Shown here: one piece after another, positions 35,867-45,040 of the stretch
How the letters are laid out: the number at the start of each line of letters is the position of its first letter
Numbering within the stretch: position 1 is the stretch's first letter
DNA from: Bacillus_BD oryzisoli_A
GTDB lineage: Bacteria; Bacillota; Bacilli; Bacillales; Cytobacillaceae
Reading direction: 5' to 3'
Assembly: GCF_043641075.1 (NCBI RefSeq)
Contig: NZ_JBHZRC010000001.1
Coordinates: 248,001 to 312,000 of the forward strand
DNA: 64,000 bases
Made by a program: the position numbers and the translations under genes
Notes under the pieces: generated by a model
Seen by the model: only the letters and a program-made list of their open reading frames with translations
Told to the model about the DNA's origin: nothing
The model's database searches: none

Positions 35867-35906
35867 TAAAGAAAAAGAGGAATTTATTTTTCCTCTTTTT
35901 CTTTTT
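35867..35906 (+). terminator. Terminator of the cys operon
   Basis: AAAGAAAAAGAGGAA pairs with TTCCTCTTTTTCTTT. Confidence 0.87.
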
Positions 35907-35990
35907 ATACATTCATAATCAGTATACAATATGAATAAGCGAAAACAGTGTCTATTGGACTTTTCGTTTAATAGTAGGTGAAATATGTAA

Positions 35991-36731
35991 ATGGAGGCTA
36001 TTTTATATATATGCCATGGAAGCAGGGTGAAACAAGCGGCAGATGAAGCTGTTGCTTTTATTCAAAAAGTGATGCAAAAAGTTGATGCTCCCATACAAGA
36101 AATTGGGTTCCTAGAGCTTGCAGAACCAAGTATAGCGGAAAGCTTTGAACGGTGTGTAAATAAAGGTGCCACAACGATTATTGCTGTACCAATTTTACTG
36201 TTGACAGCCGCCCATGCTAAGGAAGATATACCGGAAGAAATTGCCCATCTACAATCTCGTTTTCCTAAAATAGAATTAAAGTTTGGAAAACCAATTGGGG
36301 TACATAAGAAAATGATTGAGATTCTGTTAGAAAGAATTAAGGAGACATCTATCCCAATCAAACAAAATGCATCTGTCTTATTAGTTGGACGTGGCAGCAG
36401 TGATCCTGATGTAAAAAGAGACTTGACGACGATTGGGAAGCTGTTAGAGCAAAAATCGTTTGTGAAGCAGGTACAGGTATGTTTCTTAACAGCTGCAGAG
36501 CCAAGCTTTGAGCAGGCACTTGAAAGACTTAGACAAGATGAGGTGGAGCAGATTTTTGTTATACCCTATCTCTTTTTTACAGGTATTTTAATGAGGAAAA
36601 TTGAAAAAACAATTCAAAAAATAAAAAGGGAACATGGTCCTGATTATATTCTTTGTGACTATTTAGGTTATCACCCAATCATTGAAGACATTCTGTATGA
36701 GCAGATTTCAGAGCTGCAGAATCAAAAATAA
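35991..36731 (+). CDS. sirB: Sirohydrochlorin ferrochelatase (SirB/CbiX type)
   Basis: Class II chelatase of 246 residues with two CbiX repeats. The catalytic His is in YICHGSR (residues 6-12), with a second pair in LLTAAHAKEDIP. It inserts Fe2+ into sirohydrochlorin to make siroheme, the cofactor of sulfite reductase. In B. subtilis sirA, sirB and sirC lie together after cysC; here only this gene follows and a terminator separates it, so it likely has its own promoter. Confidence 0.88.
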   Translation: MEAILYICHGSRVKQAADEAVAFIQKVMQKVDAPIQEIGFLELAEPSIAESFERCVNKGATTIIAVPILLLTAAHAKEDIPEEIAHLQSRFPKIELKFGKPIGVHKKMIEILLERIKETSIPIKQNASVLLVGRGSSDPDVKRDLTTIGKLLEQKSFVKQVQVCFLTAAEPSFEQALERLRQDEVEQIFVIPYLFFTGILMRKIEKTIQKIKREHGPDYILCDYLGYHPIIEDILYEQISELQNQK

Positions 36732-36748
36732 TGGAAATAATACAATAT

Positions 36749-36784
36749 AAATGGAGTGTTGGTCATTAAAACACTCCATTTTTC
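36749..36784 (+). terminator. Terminator of sirB
   Basis: AAATGGAGTGTT pairs with AACACTCCATTTTT. Confidence 0.87.
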
Positions 36785-37108
36785 ACGTCATTTTCCTTTC
36801 ATTAAGCTTAGCCTAAGTAGGGAAATGTATTACGATTGACAATCAAATATAGGTGTTCCAGCATCTAAGTCTCTAGACTTAGACAGGTCTAATGCTTAGT
36901 ATCCAATTTTATTCAAACAAGTAGCAATTATCGACAAGCTCGCTTAAAATAAAGATGAAAGGGAAACCTTCTTATGTCTTTTTTCGTATTACTGATTATC
37001 AAATTCGCATAGATTTTGATTAAGGTCGTTAATGAAGTTGTTTGAAGGGATCTGTTTAATGGCGATTATGCTTATGTTAAAGATCGGTAGAACAGGAGTC
37101 GATTTGTT
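36785..37108. other. Intergenic region without a supported gene
   Basis: About 320 bp. A small perfect inverted repeat (CTAAGTCTCTAGACTTAG near 36865-36882) is present. A 26-codon ATG frame near 37032 ends just before xpaC but has no ribosome binding site. Otherwise nothing identifiable. Confidence 0.45.
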
Positions 37109-37753
37109 ATGAAAGCCTTTTTTCAATTTTTATTCCGCTCGTTTGCAGGTGCATCCACTCTTGTTATCATTGGGCTGGTTAGTTATTTTGCATTTGAACA
37201 AACCATTATTTTCTCTATGCTGTATGGATTATTAGGCGGAGCAGCTATAGCATTGCTTTTAAAATGGTTTCATTATTCCAAATTCTTACGGGAAAATGGC
37301 CTTACAAGAAGGGAATACCAGTACATTAAGAAGAATCTAAAAGAAGCGAAGCTGAAAATAAATCGATTGCAAAAAGCCATGTTTCGTACAAGGAGCTTAA
37401 CTAACATAAAACAAAATCTTGAAATTGTCCGCTTAGCGAATAAGATTTATGGGATTACAAAAAAAGAGCCTAAACGCTTTTATCAAGCCGAAAGCTTTTA
37501 TTACAAGAATTTGGATTCTCTTGTTGAAATATCGGAAAAATATGCATTTCTACATTCTCAGCCAGCGAAAACACCTGAACTTACTCATTCCTTGCAGGAT
37601 ACTAGGATCACGATGAACAGACTGACCGATACGTTAGAGAAAGACTTATATGCCGTTTTAGAGGATGATATTGATAATTTAAACTTTGAATTAGATTTTG
37701 CCAAGAAAACCTTGATTCAAAGTCCTACTGATCAAGATAACAGGAGGCGATAA
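37109..37753 (+). CDS. xpaC: XpaC-like protein
   Basis: Protein of 214 residues with two N-terminal helices (about 12-55) and a long cytoplasmic helical domain with the LTRREYQYIKKNLKEAKLKI segment. It matches the XpaC family (5-bromo-4-chloroindolyl phosphate hydrolysis protein), whose enzymatic role is doubtful. It precedes a TelA-type gene by 3 bp, the same order as xpaC-yaaN in B. subtilis. ATG follows AGGAG. Confidence 0.88.
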   Translation: MKAFFQFLFRSFAGASTLVIIGLVSYFAFEQTIIFSMLYGLLGGAAIALLLKWFHYSKFLRENGLTRREYQYIKKNLKEAKLKINRLQKAMFRTRSLTNIKQNLEIVRLANKIYGITKKEPKRFYQAESFYYKNLDSLVEISEKYAFLHSQPAKTPELTHSLQDTRITMNRLTDTLEKDLYAVLEDDIDNLNFELDFAKKTLIQSPTDQDNRRR

Positions 37754-37756
37754 CGG

Positions 37757-38917
37757 ATGTCTGAACGAAAATCTTCAACTGAAATAGATAGTTTATTGGA
37801 CAATCCATTTGGAGAACTGGATATAGCAAACAACACAACAGAGCTCCAAAGAGAGCAAGAAAGACCCATGAGGGTGCTTGATACGCTGACGGAAGAAAAT
37901 AAACAAAAGGCATTAGGACTTGCAGAGCAAATTGATCCGCGTAATCATCAGGCCATTTCCCTGTATGGTACACAGGCGCAATCAAAATTATTAAGTTTTT
38001 CACATTCTATGCTTGAACATGTTCAAAATAAAGATGTCGGTGAAATAGGAGATATTTTAGGCGACTTAATGCGCAAGCTTGAACAGGTAAATCCGGATGA
38101 GCTGCAGCCTGAAAAACGTAATTTTTTCTCAAAGCTATTTGGGAAGATTTCATCCTCTGTCAACGAAGTGCTGTCCAAATATCAAAAAACAGGGGCTCAA
38201 ATTGATCGAATCAGCGTGAAGCTTGATCACTGTAAAAAAGCATTAATGACTGATAATATGATGCTTGAGCAGCTATATGAAAAAAATAAAGATTACTTTT
38301 TAGCGCTTAATGTTTACATTGCAGCAGGTGAAATAAAGCTTGAGGAACTGCAGACAAAAACAATTCCAGAATTAAAAAGAAAAGCTGAGAAAAGTCAGGA
38401 TCAAATGGATTACCAGGATGTCAATGATATGCTTCAATTTGCTGACAGACTTGAAAAACGGATGTATGATTTAAAGCTAAGCAGACAAATTACAACACAA
38501 AGTGCTCCGCAAATCAGGCTGATTCAAAATACGAACCAAGCGTTAGTAGAGAAAATTCAATCTTCGATTATGACAGCTATTCCACTCTGGAAGAACCAGA
38601 TAGCCATTGCGTTAACTTTAATCAGACAGCGGCATGCGGTAGAGGCTCAAAAACAAGTATCAAAAACAACAAACGATCTGCTGTTGAAGAATGCTGAGAT
38701 GTTAAAAACCAATACAATTGAAACAGCTAAGGAAAATGAACGCGGCATTGTTGATATTGAGACCTTAAAGAAAACACAGGAAAATCTAGTTTCAACCTTA
38801 GAAGAAACACTTCGGATTCAGGCAGAAGGCCGTACGAAGCGGCACCAGGCTGAGCAGGAATTAATTTCGATGGAAAATGAATTGAAACAGAAATTATTAA
38901 ATTTACGCAATCAATAA
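37757..38917 (+). CDS. yaaN: TelA/KlaA family protein
   Basis: Helical protein of 386 residues, 3 bp after xpaC, with GGAGG within the upstream gene's end. TelA (toxic anion resistance) family features include the long coiled segments and LYEKNKDYFLALNVYIAAGEIKL near residues 177-196. Tellurite and nisin resistance is reported for relatives, but the mechanism is unknown. XpaC/TelA pairs probably act together at the membrane. Confidence 0.9.
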   Translation: MSERKSSTEIDSLLDNPFGELDIANNTTELQREQERPMRVLDTLTEENKQKALGLAEQIDPRNHQAISLYGTQAQSKLLSFSHSMLEHVQNKDVGEIGDILGDLMRKLEQVNPDELQPEKRNFFSKLFGKISSSVNEVLSKYQKTGAQIDRISVKLDHCKKALMTDNMMLEQLYEKNKDYFLALNVYIAAGEIKLEELQTKTIPELKRKAEKSQDQMDYQDVNDMLQFADRLEKRMYDLKLSRQITTQSAPQIRLIQNTNQALVEKIQSSIMTAIPLWKNQIAIALTLIRQRHAVEAQKQVSKTTNDLLLKNAEMLKTNTIETAKENERGIVDIETLKKTQENLVSTLEETLRIQAEGRTKRHQAEQELISMENELKQKLLNLRNQ

Positions 38918-38925
38918 AAAGGAAC

Positions 38926-38968
38926 AAAGAGGAAGCGATCTGCTAATCAGTATATCGCTTCCTCTTTT
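38926..38968 (+). terminator. Terminator of xpaC-yaaN
   Basis: AAAGAGGAAGCGAT pairs with ATCGCTTCCTCTTT. Confidence 0.88.
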
Positions 38969-39144
38969 GTATTGTTTAAAAGAAAGTTAAACCTGCTTGA
39001 TGATTGCTCATTCAAGATAAACTGATATATTCTAAATCCTTGAGCTTATAATTATTGTTCGAATATTCTATTTGTTATACTATGAATACTAAAAGTTTCG
39101 ATGATATATAACAGCATGAACAATAGAATATGCTCGGAGGTGAC

Positions 39145-39717
39145 ATGGTGGGTTTATTGATGAAAAGATTTTGGGTCTTGCTAACGTTTGGACTGTGTTT
39201 GGTTATGGCTGCGGGTGTATGGACTATTATGACAAAAATGGATCAGTCCTCACAAACTAGTGGAAATCATGCAAAAGGACAAGCTGCGTTATCTTCAGTG
39301 GAAGAAGAAAAGGCTGAGAAATCAGTAGAGATAGCTTTTGAACCATTTGTCAGTGATTCTGAGTTTATTCAAAAAGGCCATCAGTTTTATAATAACACTA
39401 CTGGGTGGGGAAGAATTGAAGCGCTTAACTGGCAAGACCAGCAGGAATTTGCCCAATTGCTATTAACCTCTTTAAGTCAAATAGAGAAAAAAGAGTCAAT
39501 GCAAAAAGACTTTACACATATACAATCATTAGCCACTTTTATTGTTGAAGACAATAAAGACAAGGAACATGTGATTTTACTGCACCGAATATTTCATGAT
39601 TTAGATATTGATGTTAATCAATATGAGCATGAAGATTATTTTGATGTTACGCATTATGGTGAAGGAAAGAAAATGAAAGAAGTGGTTAAGCATATTGAAT
39701 CTAATTCTGGGGTTTGA
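39145..39717 (+). CDS. Putative membrane-anchored protein, DUF6241-like
   Basis: Protein of about 190 residues with one N-terminal hydrophobic segment (about 8-28), then a secreted-side region beginning with a disordered stretch and a folded domain of about 120 residues. HIQSLATFIVEDNKD and the Asp/His-rich end resemble DUF6241 proteins; function unknown. GGAGGTG ends 1-4 bp before ATG 39145 and is better spaced for GTG 39148, so the exact start is uncertain. Confidence 0.65.
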   Translation: MVGLLMKRFWVLLTFGLCLVMAAGVWTIMTKMDQSSQTSGNHAKGQAALSSVEEEKAEKSVEIAFEPFVSDSEFIQKGHQFYNNTTGWGRIEALNWQDQQEFAQLLLTSLSQIEKKESMQKDFTHIQSLATFIVEDNKDKEHVILLHRIFHDLDIDVNQYEHEDYFDVTHYGEGKKMKEVVKHIESNSGV

Positions 39718-39760
39718 TTAAGGTAATGGATTTTTCACTACACTATTTGTTATACTAACT

Positions 39761-39789
39761 AAGCTCAATCAATATAGATTGAGCTTTTT
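39761..39789 (+). terminator. Intrinsic terminator
   Basis: AAGCTCAATC-aata-GATTGAGCTTTTT. Confidence 0.88.
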
Positions 39790-39827
39790 CCTGTTATCAG
39801 GAAATCGAAGAAAAAGGAAGCTGTATC

Positions 39828-42065
39828 ATGACAATTACATTAACCTATTTAAAAGCCTGGAAAAAGGCGATTCAGGCAGAAATTATTTATATGAAAAGAT
39901 ACGGGAGCAGCAAATACCCTGTAAAAAATGGTCACTTGTTAAATCAGGGGGGCAGCTATACTTATTACTTTGAAGCTGTTCAGCCTATGCGGATTCCTGT
40001 TGGTTCCATGGTGCGTGTTGAATGGGGCAAGAAATTGGTAGAAGGGAGAGTTCTATCTTCAGAGGGACAAAGTGTTATTGTGAAATTGGAGCAAACACTT
40101 GGCGACCTCATTTCTGAAGTAACCATTTGGCATGATCCTTGGGAATTGCTTGAACAGCTTATTCAAAGAATTGAGGAAATAAGTAAAAGCAAGCGAAAAA
40201 GGGCAAGAGTGAAGAAGCTTATGGATCCATCAATGCCCGCAAAGCATCCGATAGATATAATCAAATCAAATGTACATGAACTCGTTCTTCGCTCTAAATA
40301 TAATCCCATTACATTTGTTTGGGGCCCGCCGGGAACAGGAAAAACATATACGTTGGCGAGAGTTGCAGCAAATAAATATTTTAAAAATAAAAAGGTTTTG
40401 GTACTAGCTCACAGCAATCAAGCTGTTGATGTAGTAATGACTGAAATAACAGCCTTCGTTAGGGTGAAGGGCCGCTTACAGGAAGGTGATATCATTCGTT
40501 ATGGTTCGCAGCTTAGTGAAGCTGTACAACAGTATGAATCATTACATATGAATCAGCTTATTATCAAACAACATCCTCAGCTGGCTGCAGAAAAGGAGGA
40601 GTTACTCAATGAGAGAAGGAACCTCAAAAAAGATCTAGCCTCCTCCTTTAGTCATCGTGACTCTGAGAATTTGTTACAAATTGAGACAAAGCTTGCTTCA
40701 ACATTAGAGAAAATCCATCAAAAAGAAATTCAATTCCTAAAAGAAGCGGATATTATTGGAACAACTCTAGCAAAAGCAGCTTCAGACCCGGCAATATACG
40801 AAAAAGAATTTGATCTTGTGATGGTAGATGAAGCTAGTATGGCCTATGTTCCACAAGTTGCATTTGCCGCAGCATTAGGAAAAAGAATCATCGTCTGCGG
40901 TGATTTCAAGCAGCTGCCGCCTATTGCTGCTTCGAACCATGAGCTTGTTAATGAATGGCTAAAGGAAGATATCTTTCATAAAGCAGGGGTTACAGAGTCC
41001 GTTAAGCACAACAGACTACATCCCCATCTTTTCTTGCTCAAGGAACAAAGGAGAATGCACCCGGATATTTCATCTTTTACAAATAAATATATATACCAAT
41101 CCCTTGTTGGTGATTACGAAGGTGTCGCAGCACTTCGTAAGGAGATAGTAACGAAACATCCATTTCCGAACCAGGCGAGTATTCTGCTTGATACAAGCGG
41201 GACAGGTGCATACTGTTTAACTGAAGATTCGTCACGTTCCCGTTTCAACCTATGGCAGCTAATGCTCTCCTTTCAATTAATACATGAGGCGTTTCAAGCG
41301 GGTCATCGCTCAATTGGTTATACTGCTCCATATCGGGCGCAGGCACAATTAATGGAAACTTTGTTATTGGATCTCTATGAGAAACAGCTGGAAGTGGCAG
41401 ATATTGCTTCTGCGACCATCCATCGATTTCAGGGTAGTGAAAGGGATGTGATGATTTTTGATACCGTTGACAGTTATCCCCAGGATCGTGCAGGAATGCT
41501 GTTAATCGGAAAGGAAAGCGAGCGCCTAATCAATGTGGCGATCACTAGAACCAAAGGAAAACTGATACATGTCAGCAACAGCTCCTTTTTACAAACAAAA
41601 GTTTATCCTTCAAGGACATTATTCAAATTCCTTAATCATCAATTAATAAACAAACAAGCTGTATATCCTCATGAGATTGGAAGCTGGATAAAACATCAGC
41701 ATCCGCGTCTGCAATGGATGCACGCAAAAAAACTGGCGGGAGTTATGAAGGATATTCGATATGCAAAAAAATCGATCATCATGGCAATGTCTAATGATAG
41801 GGAGGTATCAGAGGAATGGAGGGGGGCCATATCCAAAAGGAGTCATGCAGTAGAAGTAACATATATTTCTGAGTATGCACCGGTTGAATTATCTGTTAAT
41901 CGTTTTCTAAAGAAATCGATGCCTTTTCCATTTGTTTGTATTGATCAGCAAATTCTTTGGTTGGGACTGCCGTTAGAAGGATCCAAACTGTTGAAACCAC
42001 CGTATGTCTCTTTGAGGCTAGAGTCAAATTTAGTGGTTGAATATTTTTTATCACAGATTATGTGA
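39828..42065 (+). CDS. UPF1/DNA2-like superfamily 1 helicase
   Basis: Putative helicase of 745 residues. An N-terminal beta domain (about 1-100) precedes the SF1 core: motif I GPPGTGKTYT (near 167), motif II MVDEAS (near 335), motif III CGDFKQLPP (near 361), QRRMHP, and motif V/VI VAITRTKGKL (near 570). An insertion of coiled-coil nature (about 235-315) sits between motifs Ia and II, as in UPF1-like proteins. The last 120 residues resemble a degenerate PLD-type domain (FVCIDQQILWLGLP). Substrate is unknown. Single gene. Confidence 0.88.
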   Translation: MTITLTYLKAWKKAIQAEIIYMKRYGSSKYPVKNGHLLNQGGSYTYYFEAVQPMRIPVGSMVRVEWGKKLVEGRVLSSEGQSVIVKLEQTLGDLISEVTIWHDPWELLEQLIQRIEEISKSKRKRARVKKLMDPSMPAKHPIDIIKSNVHELVLRSKYNPITFVWGPPGTGKTYTLARVAANKYFKNKKVLVLAHSNQAVDVVMTEITAFVRVKGRLQEGDIIRYGSQLSEAVQQYESLHMNQLIIKQHPQLAAEKEELLNERRNLKKDLASSFSHRDSENLLQIETKLASTLEKIHQKEIQFLKEADIIGTTLAKAASDPAIYEKEFDLVMVDEASMAYVPQVAFAAALGKRIIVCGDFKQLPPIAASNHELVNEWLKEDIFHKAGVTESVKHNRLHPHLFLLKEQRRMHPDISSFTNKYIYQSLVGDYEGVAALRKEIVTKHPFPNQASILLDTSGTGAYCLTEDSSRSRFNLWQLMLSFQLIHEAFQAGHRSIGYTAPYRAQAQLMETLLLDLYEKQLEVADIASATIHRFQGSERDVMIFDTVDSYPQDRAGMLLIGKESERLINVAITRTKGKLIHVSNSSFLQTKVYPSRTLFKFLNHQLINKQAVYPHEIGSWIKHQHPRLQWMHAKKLAGVMKDIRYAKKSIIMAMSNDREVSEEWRGAISKRSHAVEVTYISEYAPVELSVNRFLKKSMPFPFVCIDQQILWLGLPLEGSKLLKPPYVSLRLESNLVVEYFLSQIM

Positions 42066-42102
42066 TGATCTCGCCTTTTCCCGTTATATAATTTCGAAAT
42101 TA

Positions 42103-42130
42103 AAACCTGTTGAAGTAACAGGTTTATTTG
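42103..42130 (+). terminator. Intrinsic terminator
   Basis: AAACCTGTT-GAAGT-AACAGGTTT followed by ATTTG. Confidence 0.75.
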
Positions 42131-42272
42131 TTGTTATGCAATGACAACTAATTATAATTTAATAGATAAACAAACGTGAAATCAATCGCTGTATACGATA
42201 TAATAAGAGACAAGTATTACCATTATAGCAGAATAGGATTTTGTTGTTTTTAAAAACAGGAGGTTGAATTTG

Positions 42273-42692
42273 ATGTATAAAAAAATATTATTAGCTTCTG
42301 ATGGATCAAATTTTGCACTGCGTGCCGCTGACCAAGCGATAAAACTGGCATTATTATCTAAAGCAGCTGTGATTGAAGTCGTTTACGTTGTTGATTTGGA
42401 TACGTCAAAACGAGATGCTATTTACTATATGGATTCAGATATCATTCAAGAGGAAAGAAAGAAGAGATTGAAGTTAACAGAAGAGAAAATTAAAGCGTCA
42501 GGCGTTGATTATCATTCAACTATATTATACGGTGAACCAGGACCAACCATTGTTACATATGCAAATGAAAACAATTTTGATATCGTCGTGCTCGGCAGCC
42601 GAGGATTGAATTCCATTCAGGAAATGGTTTTAGGAAGTGTTAGTCATAAGGTTGCAAAACGTGTTGAGTGCCCAGTATTGATTGTGAAGTAA
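42273..42692 (+). CDS. Universal stress protein, UspA family
   Basis: Protein of 139 residues with the Rossmann-like USP fold. ILLASDGSNFA at the N terminus and the ATP-binding GSRGLNSIQEMVLGSVSHKV segment (G-x2-G-x9-G-S/T) are present, so it is an ATP-binding type. ATG 42273 lies 9 bp after AGGAGG; the frame opens at TTG 42264 in the tail of that site. Monocistronic. Confidence 0.92.
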   Translation: MYKKILLASDGSNFALRAADQAIKLALLSKAAVIEVVYVVDLDTSKRDAIYYMDSDIIQEERKKRLKLTEEKIKASGVDYHSTILYGEPGPTIVTYANENNFDIVVLGSRGLNSIQEMVLGSVSHKVAKRVECPVLIVK

Positions 42693-42711
42693 AACTTCTA
42701 ATTGATAATTG

Positions 42712-42745
42712 TTTTAGAAAAAGTTTTATTCTAAAATGGCTTTTC
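42712..42745 (+). terminator. Terminator-like hairpin
   Basis: TTTTAGAA pairs with TTCTAAAA, followed by GGCTTTTCTTTT. Confidence 0.6.
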
Positions 42746-42806
42746 TTTTAAAGTAATTAATTATATAATTATAGTGTTAATAGATATTAATATTTTTCGT
42801 GTTTTT

Positions 42807-42822
42807 TTGTAAGCGTTTCCTG
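42807..42822 (+). promoter_or_regulatory. Putative catabolite-responsive element
   Basis: TTTGTAAGCGTTTCCT matches the CcpA cre consensus (WTGNAARCGNWWWCAW) except at two 3' positions, about 100 bp before the catechol dioxygenase. Carbon catabolite control of aromatic degradation is plausible. Confidence 0.45.
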
Positions 42823-42920
42823 TAATCGTTTTCTTACTAAACAAAGAGTATATTATTTTTTAGTAATGGTTAATTGATTTCCGATTCTAAAATAAAACCT
42901 ATTAGTAGGAGGAATTGCTA

Positions 42921-43835
42921 ATGCCAAGAGTAATGCGTATCGGTAGAGTTGAATTAAAAGTCCTAGATTTAGAAAAATCAGTAGACTACTATACAAAAAT
43001 CATTGGTTTGCAAGAAACAGGGCGTATGGGCGACAGTGTATACTTAAAAGCATGGGATGAATTTGATCATCACAGCTTAATTTTAACAAAATCAAATACA
43101 GCGGGATTAGCACACCTAGCATTTAAAGTAGAGACATTAGAAGACCTTGCCTATTATGAAAAGCAAGTTGAAAAATTTGGATGTACAACAACAAGAATTT
43201 CAAGAGGTGCTAGATTAGGAGAAGGAGAGGCTGTACATTTTATCCTTCCAACTGGGCATCATTGTGAATTATATACAGAGATTGATTTCTTAGGAACAGC
43301 TGTAGGAACATTGAATCCACACCCATGGCCATTAGGTGCCCAAGGTATTGCACCACACCGTCTTGATCATTGTCTGCTGACTGGTGATGACCTTAAAACG
43401 GTAACGAGATTCTTTATTGAAGCATTGAATTTTAGACAAAGTGAAAGAATTACATCTGTAGATGGAGAAGAGTTATTAGGCAGCTTCTTATTTACAACAA
43501 ATAAAGCGCATGATTTAGCGTTTGTTAAAGGACCTGATGCAAAGCTTCACCATGCAGCATTCTTCGTTGATTCCCTGCACGACGTATTTAAGGCAGCCGA
43601 TATATTATCTATGTATGAAGTCCCATTTGATGTAACACCAACACGCCATGGTATTACAAGAGGGGAAACCATTTATTTCTTTGATCCATCAGGCAACCGA
43701 AATGAAGCCTTTGCGAGCGGATATATGACATATCCTGATATGCCGACAATTACTTGGACGGAAGATAAGATTGGACAAGGTATTTTCTATCACCGTAGAG
43801 AATTATCTGAATCCTTTATGAAGGCGCTAACTTAA
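42921..43835 (+). CDS. xylE-like: Catechol 2,3-dioxygenase
   Basis: Extradiol ring-cleavage dioxygenase of 304 residues with two vicinal-oxygen-chelate domains. It cleaves catechol to 2-hydroxymuconic semialdehyde using Fe(II). By alignment to XylE (constant offset of 3) the iron ligands are H150 (RLDHC), H211 (LHHAAF) and E262 (NRNEAF), with H243 and Y252 as active-site residues (TRHG, IYFFDPSGNRNE). ATG 42921 follows GGAGGA with 7 bp. It heads the catechol cluster. Confidence 0.95.
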   Translation: MPRVMRIGRVELKVLDLEKSVDYYTKIIGLQETGRMGDSVYLKAWDEFDHHSLILTKSNTAGLAHLAFKVETLEDLAYYEKQVEKFGCTTTRISRGARLGEGEAVHFILPTGHHCELYTEIDFLGTAVGTLNPHPWPLGAQGIAPHRLDHCLLTGDDLKTVTRFFIEALNFRQSERITSVDGEELLGSFLFTTNKAHDLAFVKGPDAKLHHAAFFVDSLHDVFKAADILSMYEVPFDVTPTRHGITRGETIYFFDPSGNRNEAFASGYMTYPDMPTITWTEDKIGQGIFYHRRELSESFMKALT

Positions 43836-43884
43836 TTTGTACTAACCTAACGATTCGATTAATCTTAGGAAGTAGGAGGGTTTG

Positions 43885-44211
43885 ATGGTGAAAGTAACAC
43901 TTAAAGCAAGAGGCCAGCAGTTTGAATACGACTGCGGTGCAGCTGAAACCCCTTTAAATGCTGCTCGTAAGCAATTTATTCCAATACCGACTGGATGTGT
44001 ACGGGGTGGCTGCGGTATGTGTAAAGTGAAGGTTCTGAGTGGTGAGTATGAGCAAGAACTAATCCGTTCTCATGATGCCTTATCTGATGAAGACTTAGAA
44101 AATGGTTTTGCATTAGCATGCTGTATGACAGCTAAAAGTGAGCTAGAAATGATAACTGTTGAAGATTATGCTAAACTAATAGATAAGGCTAATTTAGAGG
44201 AGGCAAAATAA
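43885..44211 (+). CDS. [2Fe-2S] ferredoxin, XylT-like
   Basis: Plant-type ferredoxin of about 108 residues. C-x4-C-x2-C appears in GCVRGGCGMCKV and the fourth Cys is in LACCMT. Adjacent to catechol 2,3-dioxygenase it most likely reactivates that enzyme by reducing oxidised active-site iron, as shown for XylT in Pseudomonas. TAGGAGGG precedes; ATG 43885 and GTG 43888 are both possible starts. Confidence 0.88.
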   Translation: MVKVTLKARGQQFEYDCGAAETPLNAARKQFIPIPTGCVRGGCGMCKVKVLSGEYEQELIRSHDALSDEDLENGFALACCMTAKSELEMITVEDYAKLIDKANLEEAK

Positions 44212-44214
44212 ATT

Positions 44215-44664
44215 ATGAGTTCTGAAATGCTCTATCAAAAGTATGCGTTAACTCAATCACTAGCATTAAAAATGCTGGAAGCAGTTACAAATAAAGCTGA
44301 TGAGTTAGGGATTAGAATCAATGCGGCTATAGTTGATGATGGAGGTAATTTAAAAGCCTTCATTCGGATGGATGAAGCAGCGCTCCTAAGTTCTGAGATT
44401 GCACAAAACAAAGCGTATACTGCAGCAGCTTTTGGAAAATCGACTGAAGAATGGTATCCAATGATTAAAGAAGAACCTGCATTATTGACAGGTATTGTCC
44501 ATACTGACAGACTTGTAGTTTTTGGAGGCGGAGTACCGCTTTTATACAATGGAAAGATTGTTGGCGGAGTAGGTGTCTCAGGTGGCTCGGCAGATGAGGA
44601 TGTACAATGTGCAACAGCAGGTGCAGAAGTATTTGAAGAATATATTCAAACACTTGTAAAATAA
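44215..44664 (+). CDS. GlcG/HbpS family heme-binding-type protein
   Basis: Protein of 149 residues of the DUF336/GlcG/HbpS family. ALKMLEAVTNKADELGIRIN, VDDGGNLKAFIRMD and FGGGVPLLYNGKIVGGVGVSGG are the typical segments. Some relatives bind heme or cobalamin or are found near aromatic or diol pathways; the role here is unknown. It begins 3 bp after the ferredoxin stop, with GAGGAGG upstream, and likely belongs to the same operon. Confidence 0.85.
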   Translation: MSSEMLYQKYALTQSLALKMLEAVTNKADELGIRINAAIVDDGGNLKAFIRMDEAALLSSEIAQNKAYTAAAFGKSTEEWYPMIKEEPALLTGIVHTDRLVVFGGGVPLLYNGKIVGGVGVSGGSADEDVQCATAGAEVFEEYIQTLVK

Positions 44665-44703
44665 TATCAGTAAGTAAAAGTCATAAGTACAAAAGATTAT
44701 TGA

Positions 44704-44748
44704 AATAAGCAGACTTATTTCCATTCAGCGAAATGAGTCTGCTTATTT
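44704..44748 (+). terminator. Terminator of the dioxygenase operon
   Basis: AATAAGCAGAC pairs with GTCTGCTTATT. Confidence 0.87.
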
Positions 44749-44900
44749 TAATTAAAGGAAAATTTTTCAAAATAATCTATTGAAAAATCTTTCTATTTGA
44801 AATATTATAATTGTGAACGAATTATTTCACTATAATTAAATCAATAGATTACTATTTTTTATCTAATTTAAATCGATTGGATAAAAAATTTTAATCAGCG

Positions 44901-44920
44901 ATTAGGTATGTTTACCTAAT
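44901..44920. promoter_or_regulatory. Operator-like palindrome upstream of the IclR gene
   Basis: Perfect inverted repeat ATTAGGTA-TGTT-TACCTAAT, 120 bp before the iclR-type gene. The surrounding 44749-45040 is AT-rich and holds nothing else supported. Confidence 0.5.
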
Positions 44921-45040
44921 ACCTATTTCCTTTTCATACAAAGTGTTTAAGCTCATCACGAAAAACACCTAGGTTAAGGATTCTTATATCAAAAGGGTTT
45001 AGGACTATTGATTTGAAAATCTATGGTATGAGGTGTTTGT

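Noticed and set aside
37032..37109. 26-codon ATG frame just before xpaC
   Set aside because: No ribosome binding site; it probably results from chance in the leader.
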